64,000 bases of DNA, taken from contig NZ_JBQCHS010000004.1 in NCBI RefSeq assembly GCF_051954455.1, positions 1 to 64,000 of the forward strand. Direction: 5' to 3'. The notes beneath the pieces were generated by a model that was not told the origin of the DNA, ran no database searches, and was given only the letters and a program-made list of their open reading frames with translations. This document shows, in pieces, positions 6,406-16,881 of the stretch (position 1 is its first letter; every line of letters starts with the position of its first letter). Position numbers and translations under genes: made by a program. The DNA is from Pseudolysinimonas sp051954455. Its GTDB lineage: Bacteria; Actinomycetota; Actinomycetes; Actinomycetales; Microbacteriaceae.

Positions 6406-8169
6406 TCAGGAGGCGAGCTGCGCCGCGTCGAGCGCGAAGAGGTCGCCGGCACCGCCGGTGGCCGCCGGGAGCAGACCGGCGACCGCCGGCAGCAGCTGCT
6501 CGGCGTGGAAGCGCGCGAGCACGAGCTTCGTCTCCGCGAGCTCCCCGCCGCGCGCGGCCAGCGCCGACTGCGCGAGCAGCCACGCCTCGAGCACCAGGCC
6601 CCACATCCGCAGGTACGGGCTCGACCCGGCGAGCACCGCGTCGGGGTCGGTCGCGCCGGTGGTCAGCATCCACTCGGTCGCCTCGCGCAGGGCCGACAGC
6701 TGCGTCGCGAGCCCCTGCCGGATCGTCGAGAAGTCGTCGCCGGCCGCGCCCAGCTCGTCGTCGAGCGCGCCGATCTGGTCGAGGAACTCCCGCACGGACG
6801 CGCCGCCGCGCACCGGGAGCTTGCGCCCCACGAGGTCCGCCGCCTGGATGCCGTTGGTGCCCTCGTAGATGGGCGCGATGCGGATGTCGCGGTAGTGCTG
6901 CGCGACCCCCGTCTCCTCGACGAAGCCCAGCCCGCCGAACACCTGCAGCGCGATCGAGCTGAGTTCGACCCCGAGGTCCGTCCCGTACGCCTTGCAGACC
7001 GGGGTGAGGAGGCCGACGATCTCCGAGGACCGCGCCCGCGCCGCCGCGTCGGGGTGGTGCGTCGAGCGGTCGATCTGCCCCGCGTTGAGGTACATGAGGC
7101 AGCGGAGCGCCGCGAGGTGGGCCCGCTGCGTCATCAGCATCCGCCGGACGTCAGGGTGGTCGATGATCGTCGTGTCGGCGGCGCCGCCGACCGCCTTGCC
7201 CTGCACGCGCTCGGTCGCGTAGGCGAGCGCCTTCTGGTAGGCGCGCTCGCCGATCGCGAGCCCCTCCATCCCGACCGAGAGCCGGGCGTTGTTCATCATG
7301 ACGAACATGATCCGCATCCCCTTGTGGAGCTCGCCGATCAGGTAGCCGGTCGCGCCCGCGTACTCCATGACGCAGGTGGGCGACCCGTGGATGCCCATCT
7401 TGTGCTCGATCGAGAGCGCGCGCACCGCGTTCCGCTCCGCCGGCTCGCCGTTCTCGTCGAGCAGGAACTTCGGGACGATGAAGCACGAGATCCCCGCCGT
7501 CCCGGCCGGGGCGTCAGGCGTGCGGGCGAGCACGAGGTGGACGATCTGCCCGGCGAGGTCGTGCTCCCCGAAGCTGATGTAGATCTTCTGGCCGGTGATC
7601 GCGTAGGTGCCGTCCTCATTCGGAACGGCGCGGGTGGTGAGCGCCCCGACGTCGGAGCCGGCCTGCGGCTCGGTGAGGTTCATCGTGCCGGTCCACTCGC
7701 CCGACACCATGCGCGGCAGGTAGGCCGCCTTCTGCTCGTCGCTGCCGTAGTGCAGCAGCGCGTCGATCGCGCCCTGGGTCAGCAGGGGTGCGAGAGAGAA
7801 GCCCATGCTCGCCGAGGTCAGCATCTCCTGCACGGCGAGGCCGACGGTCCAGGGGAAGCCGCCCCCGCCGAACTCCTCGGGGAACGGGATCGAGGGCCAG
7901 CCGGCCTTGACGAACTCGTCGTAGACGGGCTTGTAGGCGCTCGGCACGGTGACGGTGTGGTCGGGATGCCAGACCGCCCCCTCGACGTCCCCCGCGCGGT
8001 CGACCGGGGCGACGGCCTCCGCCATGAACTCCCCTGCGGCCGCCAGCAGGTCATCGACCGTCTCGAGGTCGGCGTGCTCGAAACCGGGCAGCGTCGCGAT
8101 CTCGTCGTAGCGCACGATGTGCTCGAACACGAAGCGGAGGTCGTCGACGGGGGGCCGGTAGTCGCTCAT
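6406..8169 (-). CDS. Acyl-CoA dehydrogenase with C-terminal extension (DmdC-like)
   Basis: Encodes 587 residues, longer than classical 380-400 aa acyl-CoA dehydrogenases. The order is an N-terminal helix domain, the flavin-binding region with NLTEPQAGSDVG, a C-terminal helix domain with RDIRIAPIYEGTNGIQA, and an extra C-terminal domain of about 120 residues. This is the architecture of 3-methylmercaptopropionyl-CoA dehydrogenase DmdC and long-chain relatives. The substrate cannot be told from sequence. A TAGATT -10 box 7 nt before the ATG suggests a leaderless transcript; its TAG is the stop of the upstream gene. Confidence 0.9.
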   Translation of the reverse strand: MSDYRPPVDDLRFVFEHIVRYDEIATLPGFEHADLETVDDLLAAAGEFMAEAVAPVDRAGDVEGAVWHPDHTVTVPSAYKPVYDEFVKAGWPSIPFPEEFGGGGFPWTVGLAVQEMLTSASMGFSLAPLLTQGAIDALLHYGSDEQKAAYLPRMVSGEWTGTMNLTEPQAGSDVGALTTRAVPNEDGTYAITGQKIYISFGEHDLAGQIVHLVLARTPDAPAGTAGISCFIVPKFLLDENGEPAERNAVRALSIEHKMGIHGSPTCVMEYAGATGYLIGELHKGMRIMFVMMNNARLSVGMEGLAIGERAYQKALAYATERVQGKAVGGAADTTIIDHPDVRRMLMTQRAHLAALRCLMYLNAGQIDRSTHHPDAAARARSSEIVGLLTPVCKAYGTDLGVELSSIALQVFGGLGFVEETGVAQHYRDIRIAPIYEGTNGIQAADLVGRKLPVRGGASVREFLDQIGALDDELGAAGDDFSTIRQGLATQLSALREATEWMLTTGATDPDAVLAGSSPYLRMWGLVLEAWLLAQSALAARGGELAETKLVLARFHAEQLLPAVAGLLPAATGGAGDLFALDAAQLAS

Positions 8170-8179
8170 GTTCCGCAAT

Positions 8180-8848
8180 CTAGTCGGCGGGATCGGCTCC
8201 GGGGAGGGGGCCGGCCAGGGCGCGCTCGTAGCGGGCCGTGTAGATCGCCTGCAGCAGGCGCGCGACGGGGGCGCCGAGCCAGACGAGCAGTCCGGCGGGG
8301 CGCGAGAAGGCGCGGATGACGAGCCACACCGAGTCGTCGGCGAGGCGCTCGACGATGAACGCCTCCTCGCCGCGCTCGGGATGCCCCGGCAGGGTCCCAT
8401 AGGCGAATCCGCGTCGTCCCGGCTCGTCGACCACGTACACGACGCGCGCCGGGATCGCGCGCGGCCAGAACGGCATCCGCAGGCGCGCGGTGTCGCCGGG
8501 CCGCAGCAGCGGCGCGCCGCCCGGGGCGTACACGGTCTCTCCCGGCTCCCCCACGACGGCCGGCTGCACCGGCTCCCCCGCGGCGTCGAACGCGACGGGG
8601 GTGTACGTCGCGGCGGTCGCCGCGGCCGGAGCCGGCAGCAGTTCGACCCTCAGCCCCACGCGGCGCTGGATGCCCCAGCTGAGCGTCTCGGTCCAGGCGA
8701 ACTCCCACCGCGCGTCGCCGTGCCCGATCCGGACCCGGCGCTCGAGCGGGCGGTATCCCCTGGGCGGGTAGGTCAGCAGGTCCTCCGCGCGGGTGGCGCC
8801 GATCGCGCCGTAGGTCACGGGGACCTGCCAGAGCGGGGTCGCGGCCAT
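8180..8848 (-). CDS. DUF1990 family protein
   Basis: Encodes 222 residues. The segment YPPRGYRPLERRVRIGHG and the C-terminal RGFAYGTLPGHPERGEEAF are typical of DUF1990, a family with no established biochemical role. The ATG shares one base with the stop of the MmcQ-like gene (TGATG), so the two are translationally coupled. The stop TAG forms the first half of a TAGATT box ahead of the acyl-CoA dehydrogenase gene. Confidence 0.85.
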   Translation of the reverse strand: MAATPLWQVPVTYGAIGATRAEDLLTYPPRGYRPLERRVRIGHGDARWEFAWTETLSWGIQRRVGLRVELLPAPAAATAATYTPVAFDAAGEPVQPAVVGEPGETVYAPGGAPLLRPGDTARLRMPFWPRAIPARVVYVVDEPGRRGFAYGTLPGHPERGEEAFIVERLADDSVWLVIRAFSRPAGLLVWLGAPVARLLQAIYTARYERALAGPLPGADPAD

Positions 8849-9240
8849 CACTCCAGGGTAGAGGGATGCTCTGCGAGGTACGCCGCGACCACCGCGTGCG
8901 GGGCGACCTCCGCCCACGCGTCCACGACGAGCTCCGCCAGGCGCGGCCGCGAGATGCGGTCGAGGCGGACGAGCACGGTCGGGTGCCCGTCGAAGTGCGG
9001 GATGGTGAAGAAGACGTCCACGTCCTCGGCGAGGAGCGCCTTCTTCTCGTGCTCGTGCGCCACCCGGACCGCGAGGATGGGCCCCGTCTCCTCGCCCACC
9101 TCCTCGACGTCGCGCGGGCGGAGCGGCCGCGCCCAGACGAACCCGCGCTGGACCGCCCAGGTGCGGTTGCCCCACTTCGTCGTCTCCTGCGCGCCGGGCA
9201 GCGCCATCGCGAGCTCGTGGACGTCCTCCCAGGTCGCCAT
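8848..9240 (-). CDS. MmcQ/YjbR-family protein
   Basis: Encodes 130 residues with the CyaY-like fold pattern of MmcQ/YjbR (former DUF419): an N-terminal ALPGAQETTKWG segment and a central VDVFFTIPHFDGHPTVLVRLD. These proteins are often called DNA-binding from structure; the biological role is unknown. A TAGCCT box whose TAG is the marR stop lies 7 nt before the ATG, which predicts a separate leaderless transcript. Confidence 0.85.
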   Translation of the reverse strand: MATWEDVHELAMALPGAQETTKWGNRTWAVQRGFVWARPLRPRDVEEVGEETGPILAVRVAHEHEKKALLAEDVDVFFTIPHFDGHPTVLVRLDRISRPRLAELVVDAWAEVAPHAVVAAYLAEHPSTLE

Positions 9241-9250
9241 GGCCGTGAGG

Positions 9251-9706
9251 CTACGCGCGGTCCTCGGGCGCCGGGGAGTCGGCGATGCGGCGCAGGATCT
9301 CGGCCGCCTCGGCGAGCACGGCCCGTTCGTGATCGGTGGCCGCCACCAGCTCCGCGCGGAACCAGGCCCGACTGCGCGCGACGCTCTCGCCTTCGACCCG
9401 CCGCCCCGACTCCGTGAGGTGGAACAGGACGCGTCGACCGTCGTCCGGATCGGCCGCGCGCACGAGATAGCCCCCCGCGGTCAGACGATTGACCGTCTGA
9501 CTCATGGACGACGGGGTGACGCGGGCCTCGCCGCTGAGCGCGGTGAGGGTCTGGGGCCCCTCCTTGCGCACCCGGCTGAGGACCGCCAGCGCCGCGTCGC
9601 CCAACTCGTCGTGGGCGCGCAGCGCACGGAATCGGCGATAGAGCCGGCCGACGGCCGTGCGCAGCCGCTGGCTCAGCTCGTCGGGGTCGTTTGCGTCGGA
9701 CGGCAC
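9251..9706 (-). CDS. MarR-family transcriptional regulator
   Basis: Encodes 151 residues with a GTG start. The winged helix is clear: LTALSGEARVTPSSMSQTVNRL (recognition helix), then the wing DPDDGRRVLFHLTESG. It is divergent from the isochorismatase-like/MFS pair across a 57-bp region holding an inverted repeat (9711-9749), so it likely represses both directions. A GATACT box 8 nt before the GTG suggests leaderless expression. The ligand is unknown. Confidence 0.9.
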   Translation of the reverse strand: MPSDANDPDELSQRLRTAVGRLYRRFRALRAHDELGDAALAVLSRVRKEGPQTLTALSGEARVTPSSMSQTVNRLTAGGYLVRAADPDDGRRVLFHLTESGRRVEGESVARSRAWFRAELVAATDHERAVLAEAAEILRRIADSPAPEDRA

Positions 9707-9710
9707 GTTT

Positions 9711-9749
9711 CATTAGTATCACGAATGGTTTTCTTTCGTATACCTAATG
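9711..9749. promoter_or_regulatory. Predicted MarR operator in the divergent promoter
   Basis: The arms CATTAGTATCACGAA (9711-9725) and TTCGTATACCTAATG (9735-9749) are inverted copies matching at 11 of 15 positions. The region is AT-rich against an otherwise GC-rich background. It covers the GATACT box of marR and lies just before the AAGGAG ribosome-binding site (9753-9758) of the divergent gene. Confidence 0.7.
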
Positions 9750-9763
9750 CTTAAGGAGCATCC

Positions 9764-10345
9764 ATGTCGCTGTCCCAGCTCGACCCCACGAGCGCCCTCA
9801 TCGTCGTCGACCTGCAGCGCGGGATCCTGGCGCTGCCCGGCGCACATCCGATCGTCGAGGTGATCGCGAACAGCGCCCGCCTGGCCGACGCCTTCCGCGA
9901 GCGCGGACTCCCGGTCGCTCTCGTCAACGTGGCCGGTCGGGCACCCGGGCGCACCGAGCGCGCCCGTGCCCAAGCCGCCTCGGGCGCCCCGAGGCCGGTC
10001 CTCAGCGCGGAGGCGCTGGAGCTGCTGCCGGAGCTCGGCTCGGCGCCCGACGACATCCTGGTCACGAAGCGCACCTGGGGCGCGTTCACCGGCACGGAGC
10101 TGGACGCCGCCCTTCGCGCGCGCGGCGTCACCCAGGTCGTCCTGACCGGCATCGCCACCAGCGCCGGCGTCGAGTCGACGGCGCGGCAGGCGCACGAGCT
10201 CGGGTACCACGTGACCCTCGTCACCGACGCGATGACCGACGCCAGTGCCGAGGCGCACGACGGAAGCGTCGCGCGGGTGTTCCCCGCGATCGGCGAGACG
10301 GGCACCACCGACGAGGTCCTGGACCTGCTGGCCGACCGGGCGTGA
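9764..10345 (+). CDS. Isochorismatase-family hydrolase lacking the catalytic Cys
   Basis: Encodes 193 residues. Two residues of the family triad are present: Asp16 (VVDLQRG) and Lys102 (VTKRTWGAF). The third, normally Cys in a GxxTNxCVExTAR motif, is Gly135 in GIATSAGVESTAR. Cysteine amidohydrolases of this fold need that Cys; isochorismatase-type vinyl-ether hydrolases (EntB, PhzD) also have Gly there, so a nicotinamidase-like reaction is unlikely. It has a strong AAGGAG 5 nt before the ATG. Its stop overlaps the GTG of the MFS gene by 4 nt, so an aromatic or cyclic substrate exported or imported by the MFS protein is a reasonable guess. Confidence 0.85.
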   Translation: MSLSQLDPTSALIVVDLQRGILALPGAHPIVEVIANSARLADAFRERGLPVALVNVAGRAPGRTERARAQAASGAPRPVLSAEALELLPELGSAPDDILVTKRTWGAFTGTELDAALRARGVTQVVLTGIATSAGVESTARQAHELGYHVTLVTDAMTDASAEAHDGSVARVFPAIGETGTTDEVLDLLADRA

Positions 10346-11808
10346 GCACCGCCCCGGCGAGCGCCGCGGGCGCGACGAGCCGGCCGTTCCCCGCCCGATT
10401 CACCGTTCCGCTGCTCCTCGGCTCGACGCTGAACCCGATCAACAGCTCGATGCTCGCGACCGGCCTGGCCGGGATCGCGGCGGACTTCCACGTCGGACCC
10501 GGGCAGTCGGCGGCGCTCGTCTCCGTGCTCTACCTCTGCAGCGCGGTCGCGCAACCCACCATGGGCAAACTCGCGCAGTTGTTCGGGCCGCGGACCGTGT
10601 TCTTGACGGGCATCGCGATCCTGTTCGCGGGCGGCGTCGTCGGCTCGATCGCGCCCGCCTTCTGGGTGCTGCTCGTCTCGCGCGCGCTCATCGGGATCGG
10701 CACCTCGGCCGCCTACCCGACGGGGATGGCGCTCGTGCGCCGTCGGGCGGAGACGCTCGGCGTGGGCGTCCCCAGCCGCATCATCGGCAGCTTCTCGATC
10801 GCGGCGCAGATCACGGTCGTGCTCGGGCTCCCGCTCGGCGGTCTCCTGACCGGCGCCTTCGGCTGGCGGGCGCTGTTCCTCGTGAACGTGCCGGTCGCGA
10901 TCGTGGTGTTCCTCTTCGCGTTCCTCGGGATCGCGCACGACGAGCGCCGCGACGACCGGCCGCGCGGGCGCGCGCTGCTCGCGGCGGTCGACATCCCCGG
11001 GATCCTCCTCTTCGCCGGTGCGACCGTGAGCCTGCTCGTCTTCCTCTCCGACCTGACGGCACCGGTCTGGTGGCTCGTGCCGGTGATCATCGCGCTCACC
11101 GCCGGGCTCATCCTCTGGGAGCGGCGCGCGGCGCAGCCGCTCATCGACGTGCGCATGCTCGCGGCCAACGGACCGCTGCAGCGCACCTACCTCCGGCAGA
11201 TCGTCGTCGGCCTCGGCGTGTACACCGGTCTCTACGGCATCAGCCAGTGGATGGAGGAGGCGGCCGGGTACTCGGCCGTCCAGGTCGGACTGCTCCTGCT
11301 GCCCCTCTCCGGCGTCGGGATCGTGCTGGCGCGGCTGGTCTCGACCCGCGGCTGGGTGCGGGGGCCGCTGCTGCTCGGCGCCGTCGCGCTGATGGGCACG
11401 GGCGTCGTCGCGCTGGTCACCGACCACACCGCGAGCGTGCTCGTGCTCGTCGGCATGACGATGCTGTTCGGGGCCACGAACGGGCTCAGCAACTTCGCCA
11501 ACCAGACGACGCTCTACGTGCAGTCGCCGTCGGAGACGTTCGCCGTGGCCTCGGGCCTCTACCGGACGGCGTCGTACCTCGGCGCGATCTTTTCCGCGAG
11601 TGTGATCGGCCTGTCGTTCGGGAGCCGTGTCTCGGATGCCGGGTTCCACGTCGTCGCCTGGATCCTCGTGGGGATCGGCGCTCTCGCCCTGCTGATGACG
11701 GCAGCCGACCGGCGGATCCCGACGGTGGTCCGCGAGCGCGCGGCTAGTTCGTCTGCCAGTCGGCGACGGGCAGCCCCTGCCCGTCGTGCGCCTGCCCGGC
11801 CACGATGA
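10342..11808 (+). CDS. MFS transporter (DHA2-like)
   Basis: Encodes 488 residues with about 14 predicted membrane segments. The loop after helix 2 carries a GKLAQLFGPR variant of motif A, and a mid-protein helix has GLPLGGLLTGAFGWR. It is co-translated with the isochorismatase-like gene (GTGA overlap) and controlled by the divergent MarR. Drug or aromatic-compound export is likely. The last 22 codons overlap the convergent TM2 gene by 65 bp; the Arg/Ala-rich tail may be read-through without function. Confidence 0.9.
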   Translation: MSTAPASAAGATSRPFPARFTVPLLLGSTLNPINSSMLATGLAGIAADFHVGPGQSAALVSVLYLCSAVAQPTMGKLAQLFGPRTVFLTGIAILFAGGVVGSIAPAFWVLLVSRALIGIGTSAAYPTGMALVRRRAETLGVGVPSRIIGSFSIAAQITVVLGLPLGGLLTGAFGWRALFLVNVPVAIVVFLFAFLGIAHDERRDDRPRGRALLAAVDIPGILLFAGATVSLLVFLSDLTAPVWWLVPVIIALTAGLILWERRAAQPLIDVRMLAANGPLQRTYLRQIVVGLGVYTGLYGISQWMEEAAGYSAVQVGLLLLPLSGVGIVLARLVSTRGWVRGPLLLGAVALMGTGVVALVTDHTASVLVLVGMTMLFGATNGLSNFANQTTLYVQSPSETFAVASGLYRTASYLGAIFSASVIGLSFGSRVSDAGFHVVAWILVGIGALALLMTAADRRIPTVVRERAASSSASRRRAAPARRAPARPR

Positions 11809-12037
11809 AGATGAAGTCGACGAGCGGCCAGATGCCGAGCGTGAGCCAGCCGACGAGGAGCTTCGCGACGCCCATGCCGATGTTGCCGAGATAGAAGCGG
11901 TCGATCCCGAGACCGCCCAGGAAGAAGCTCAGCAGCGTCGCGACGAGGCGGCTCTTCGGGGAGATCGCCCCGGCGGCGGCGGGGTAGCCGGGCTGCGGCG
12001 GGGGCGGCGGGGCGGCAGGCGGGTAGGCGTTGGTCAC
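11744..12037 (-). CDS. TM2 domain-containing protein
   Basis: Encodes 97 residues from a GTG at 12037. A Pro-rich N-terminus of about 30 residues precedes the TM2 domain: two membrane helices joined by a short turn (GGLGIDRFYLGNIG, then GIWPLVDFIFI). The role of bacterial TM2 proteins is unknown. An ATG 12 codons upstream (12073) is possible; homologues usually start near T-N-A-Y, so the GTG is preferred. It overlaps the convergent MFS tail. Confidence 0.8.
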   Translation of the reverse strand: MTNAYPPAAPPPPPQPGYPAAAGAISPKSRLVATLLSFFLGGLGIDRFYLGNIGMGVAKLLVGWLTLGIWPLVDFIFIVAGQAHDGQGLPVADWQTN

Positions 12038-12089
12038 CCGGCCATGCTGTCGGAGTCGGTCGACACGGGTCAACCGGGTCCGGCGCCGG

Positions 12090-13961
<1,872 letters not shown>

Positions 13962-13994
13962 GACGGACCATTGTCGCATTCGCGCGGCCGCGGA

Positions 13995-14318
13995 ATGATC
14001 CGGGCCGCGGGGTCGAGCGCGAGCGGCGGTGAGCTCCTGCTCCTCGCCCTCGTGACCTGCTACGGCAACGACGTGTACCGCGAGGCGGCGGCGCGCGGCA
14101 TCGTCGTCGACGCCGTCGAGGTGGAGGCGGAGGCCGACTTCCCCGCGATCGGCGCGCCGGCCGCGGCGGTCCGCTACCGCGCACGGGTGCGCTCGAGCGC
14201 CCCGGAGGAGGCGGTGCGCGAGCTCCTCGTCCACACCGACCGGGTGGCGGAGATCCAGGCCACCGTGCGCACGGCGATCCCGGTGGAGCTGGTCGACGTG
14301 GAGGTCGTCGCCGGCTGA
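13995..14318 (+). CDS. OsmC-like protein, N-terminally short
   Basis: Encodes 107 residues. The core GGELLLLALVTCYGNDVYREAA matches the OsmC/Ohr second-cysteine helix, and the rest follows the OsmC beta/alpha pattern ending in HTDRVAEIQATVR. Family members are usually 130-145 residues, with an N-terminal beta sheet carrying other active-site residues; here only about 8 residues precede the conserved helix. No in-frame extension is plausible because lepA starts 34 bp upstream on the other strand. It may be a peroxidase relative of the short kind, or a decayed copy. Confidence 0.6.
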   Translation: MIRAAGSSASGGELLLLALVTCYGNDVYREAAARGIVVDAVEVEAEADFPAIGAPAAAVRYRARVRSSAPEEAVRELLVHTDRVAEIQATVRTAIPVELVDVEVVAG

Positions 14319-14342
14319 TCGATCGCGGGGTGCGTCGCTCAA

Positions 14343-14370
14343 CATTTATAGACGTACAATAGTCTTAGAA
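14343..14370 (+). promoter_or_regulatory. Promoter and candidate MarR operator before the MFS gene
   Basis: A TACAAT -10 box (14355-14360) ends 9 nt before the ATG, leaving no room for a Shine-Dalgarno, so the transcript is probably leaderless. The AT-rich stretch ATTTATAGAC ... GTCTTAGAAT (14344-14370) is an imperfect inverted repeat around the -10, a plausible site for the MarR protein encoded downstream. Confidence 0.5.
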
Positions 14371-15854
14371 TGACAGTAATCGCCCCGCTCCCCCGCCAGA
14401 AGCACCCGGTCCTCGTGCTCGTGATCTGCTGCATGAGCCTGCTCCTCGTCAGCCTCGACGCGACGATCGTCAACGTCGCGCTGCCCTCGATCCGGCGTGA
14501 CCTGCACGCCGATGTGTCCAACCTGCAATGGACCCTCGACGCCTACACGCTCGTGCTGGCGGCGCTCCTCCTGCTCTCCGGCACGACGGCCGACCGGATC
14601 GGTCGTCGTCGGACCTTCCAGATCGGCCTCGCCGTCTTCGGACTCGGGTCACTCCTCTGCGGTTTCGCGCCGGGCATCGGATGGCTCATCGCCTTCCGCG
14701 CGCTGCAGGCGGTCGGCGGATCGATGCTCAACCCGGTCGCCATGTCGATCATCACGGCGGTGTTCGACGACCCGGCCCGTCGGGCGCGCGCGATCGGCGT
14801 CTGGTCGGCGGTCGTCGGCGTCTCCCTCGCGCTCGGCCCGATCCTCGGCGGCGCGCTCCTCCAGGTCGCCGACTGGCGCGTCATCTTCTGGGTCAACGTC
14901 CCCGTGGTCATCGCGGCGCTCGTGCTCACCGCCGTCTTCGTCCCCGAGATCCGCGCGCGCCGCAGGCGCCGCTTCGATCCGATCGGCCAGCTCACGGTCG
15001 GCACCCTCGTCGCGTGCACCGTCGCCGGCCTCATCGAGGGACCGCGCCGCGGGTGGGGCGACCCGCTCACGCTCGCGCTGTTCGGCGTCGCCGTCGCGGC
15101 GCTCGTGGTGCTGATCGCGTACGAGCTGCGCCGCGAGGACGCCGTGCTCGACCCGCGGCTGTTCCGGAGCCTGCCGTTCTCGAACGCGGTCGTCACCGCG
15201 ATCGCGGCGTTCGCCGGCAACGGCGCGTTCCTGTTCCTCATGACCCTCTACCTGCAGGACGTGCGCGGCTTCACCCCCCTCGTGGCGGGGCTCCACCTGC
15301 TGCCGATGGCGATCACGCAGTTGGTCTGCGGTCCGCTCTCCGGGCGGCTCGTCGCGCGGTTCGGCACCCGGCCGTCGCTCGTGCTCGCCTGCGCGTTCTG
15401 GATCGTCTCGTTCCTCGGCCTCACGCTCCTCGCCGACGACACCCCCCAGCTGCTGCTGCTCACGCTCTTCGGGCTCTTCGGCGTCGGCCAGGGCTTCGTG
15501 AACGCCGCGGTGACGACCGCCGCGGTCTCGGGGATGCCGCTCTCGCGCGCCGGGTCGGCCGCGGCGATCGCCTCCACCAGTCGGCAGGTCGGGGTGTCGC
15601 TCGGCGTCGCGCTCGCCGGCACCGTCACCGGGATCGCGGCGGGCGGTATCGGCGCCGGCTTCACCTCGGCGACCCACGCCATGTGGTGGACGATGCTCGG
15701 CGTGAGCGTCGCCGTGCTCGTGACCTCTGTCCTGGCCACCGGGCCGATCGGGCGCCGGAGCCGCGAAGCGATCCAGGACCTTCTGCGCGACACCGGGTCG
15801 GTCCAGACTGCCGAGGCGCGGCACTCCGAGGCCGAGGCGGTGTCCCGTGGCTGA
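14370..15854 (+). CDS. MFS drug exporter, DHA2 (EmrB/QacA) type
   Basis: Encodes 494 residues with about 14 membrane helices. DHA2 signatures are visible: LDATIVNVALPSI in helix 1, motif A GTTADRIGRRR, and the motif C region VVGVSLALGPILGG in helix 5. Proton-driven export of lipophilic compounds is expected. It overlaps the start of a marR gene by 8 nt, so the two form an operon in which MarR probably controls its own exporter. Confidence 0.92.
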   Translation: MTVIAPLPRQKHPVLVLVICCMSLLLVSLDATIVNVALPSIRRDLHADVSNLQWTLDAYTLVLAALLLLSGTTADRIGRRRTFQIGLAVFGLGSLLCGFAPGIGWLIAFRALQAVGGSMLNPVAMSIITAVFDDPARRARAIGVWSAVVGVSLALGPILGGALLQVADWRVIFWVNVPVVIAALVLTAVFVPEIRARRRRRFDPIGQLTVGTLVACTVAGLIEGPRRGWGDPLTLALFGVAVAALVVLIAYELRREDAVLDPRLFRSLPFSNAVVTAIAAFAGNGAFLFLMTLYLQDVRGFTPLVAGLHLLPMAITQLVCGPLSGRLVARFGTRPSLVLACAFWIVSFLGLTLLADDTPQLLLLTLFGLFGVGQGFVNAAVTTAAVSGMPLSRAGSAAAIASTSRQVGVSLGVALAGTVTGIAAGGIGAGFTSATHAMWWTMLGVSVAVLVTSVLATGPIGRRSREAIQDLLRDTGSVQTAEARHSEAEAVSRG

Positions 15855-16266
15855 GGCGCCGACGGCGGCCGAGGTGTGGTCGCTGCTGAACGACCTGGTC
15901 CGCGACGGGCGACGGGAGTGGACGCGGCTCGTGTCGGCTGAGGCCGGCATGCCCTACAGCAGGGTGCGGGCGCTCCGCGTGCTCGCCGAGGGCGACCGCA
16001 CGATGAGCGAACTCGCCCGGGAGGTCGTCGTCGACTCGTCGGCCGCGACCGGGATCATGAACGACCTCGAGGAGCGGGGCCTGGCCGAGCGACGGCCGAC
16101 GCCTGACAGCCGACGGGTGCGGATCGCGTCGATCACCCCGGCCGGCCGCGACCTCGTCGAGCGCGTCCACCGCATCGAGATCCCGCGGCCCGAGGCGCTC
16201 GACGCGCTGAACGCCGAGGACCGCGCGACGCTCGGCCGGATCCTCGGCGGCCTGACGCGCCGGTAG
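15847..16266 (+). CDS. MarR-family transcriptional regulator
   Basis: Encodes 139 residues from a GTG inside the end of the MFS gene. The winged helix reads MSELAREVVVDSSAATGIMNDLEERG with the wing DSRRVRIASITPAG. By position it senses the exporter's substrate. Its TAG stop is also the first half of a TAGCGT box 6 nt before the next start. Confidence 0.9.
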   Translation: MAEAPTAAEVWSLLNDLVRDGRREWTRLVSAEAGMPYSRVRALRVLAEGDRTMSELAREVVVDSSAATGIMNDLEERGLAERRPTPDSRRVRIASITPAGRDLVERVHRIEIPRPEALDALNAEDRATLGRILGGLTRR

Positions 16267-16275
16267 CGTGGCGGG

Positions 16276-16749
16276 GTGGCCGTCCCCGACTTCGTCCTCG
16301 ACCTCCGCGCGCGGATCGGCCACGCGCCGCTCTGGCTCTCGGGGGTGACGGCGGTGATCCTCGACGACGCCCGCGAGCGCGTCCTGCTCATCCGCCGCTC
16401 CGACAACGGCGCGTGGACGCCGGTCACCGGGATCATCGACCCGGGTGAGCAGCCGGCCGTCGCCGCGGCGCGCGAGGCGCTCGAGGAGGCGGGAGTCGAG
16501 ATCCGCGTCGAACGGCTCGCGTCGACCTCGGTGACCGGGGAGGTCGTCTACCCGAACGGCGACCGCAGCCGCTATCTCGACCTCACCTTCGCCTGCCGGC
16601 ACGTGGCGGGCGACCCGCAGCCGGTCGACGGCGAGGCGAGCGAGGTCGCCTGGTACGCGCTCGACGCGCTGCCGGAGATCTCCCCCGAGATGCGGTGGCG
16701 GATCGGGACGGCGCTCGAGGACGGACCCGCTCGATTCCTCACCGAGTGA
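16276..16749 (+). CDS. NUDIX hydrolase
   Basis: Encodes 157 residues from a GTG. The NUDIX box GX5EX7REUXEEXGU is intact (GIIDPGEQ ... REALEEAGVEI, about 57-79). The N-terminal helix and the P-V-T-G segment resemble actinobacterial ADP-ribose/NADH-type NUDIX proteins, but the substrate cannot be assigned. It is probably transcribed from the overlapping TAGCGT box as a leaderless message. Confidence 0.88.
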   Translation: MAVPDFVLDLRARIGHAPLWLSGVTAVILDDARERVLLIRRSDNGAWTPVTGIIDPGEQPAVAAAREALEEAGVEIRVERLASTSVTGEVVYPNGDRSRYLDLTFACRHVAGDPQPVDGEASEVAWYALDALPEISPEMRWRIGTALEDGPARFLTE

Positions 16750-16795
16750 CAGTTCTCCTCGGGGGCGCGGGCTGGTAACGTAGACCCTTGGTTTT

Positions 16796-16815
16796 CCGTG
16801 CGTCCCACCGCACGG
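16796..16815 (+). promoter_or_regulatory. Stem-loop in the rpsT leader
   Basis: CCGTGCG (16796-16802) pairs with CGCACGG (16809-16815) around TCCCAC. A TAACGT box (16776-16781) would start transcription near 16788, so the hairpin would be at the very 5' end of a leader of about 95 nt. S20 represses its own translation in E. coli; whether this structure serves that role is inference. Confidence 0.4.
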
Positions 16816-16881
16816 GTCGCCCGATGCGCCCCTCTACCGTGTCGGCATCCATCCACTCGACGCACCAGACGAAGGACACGC

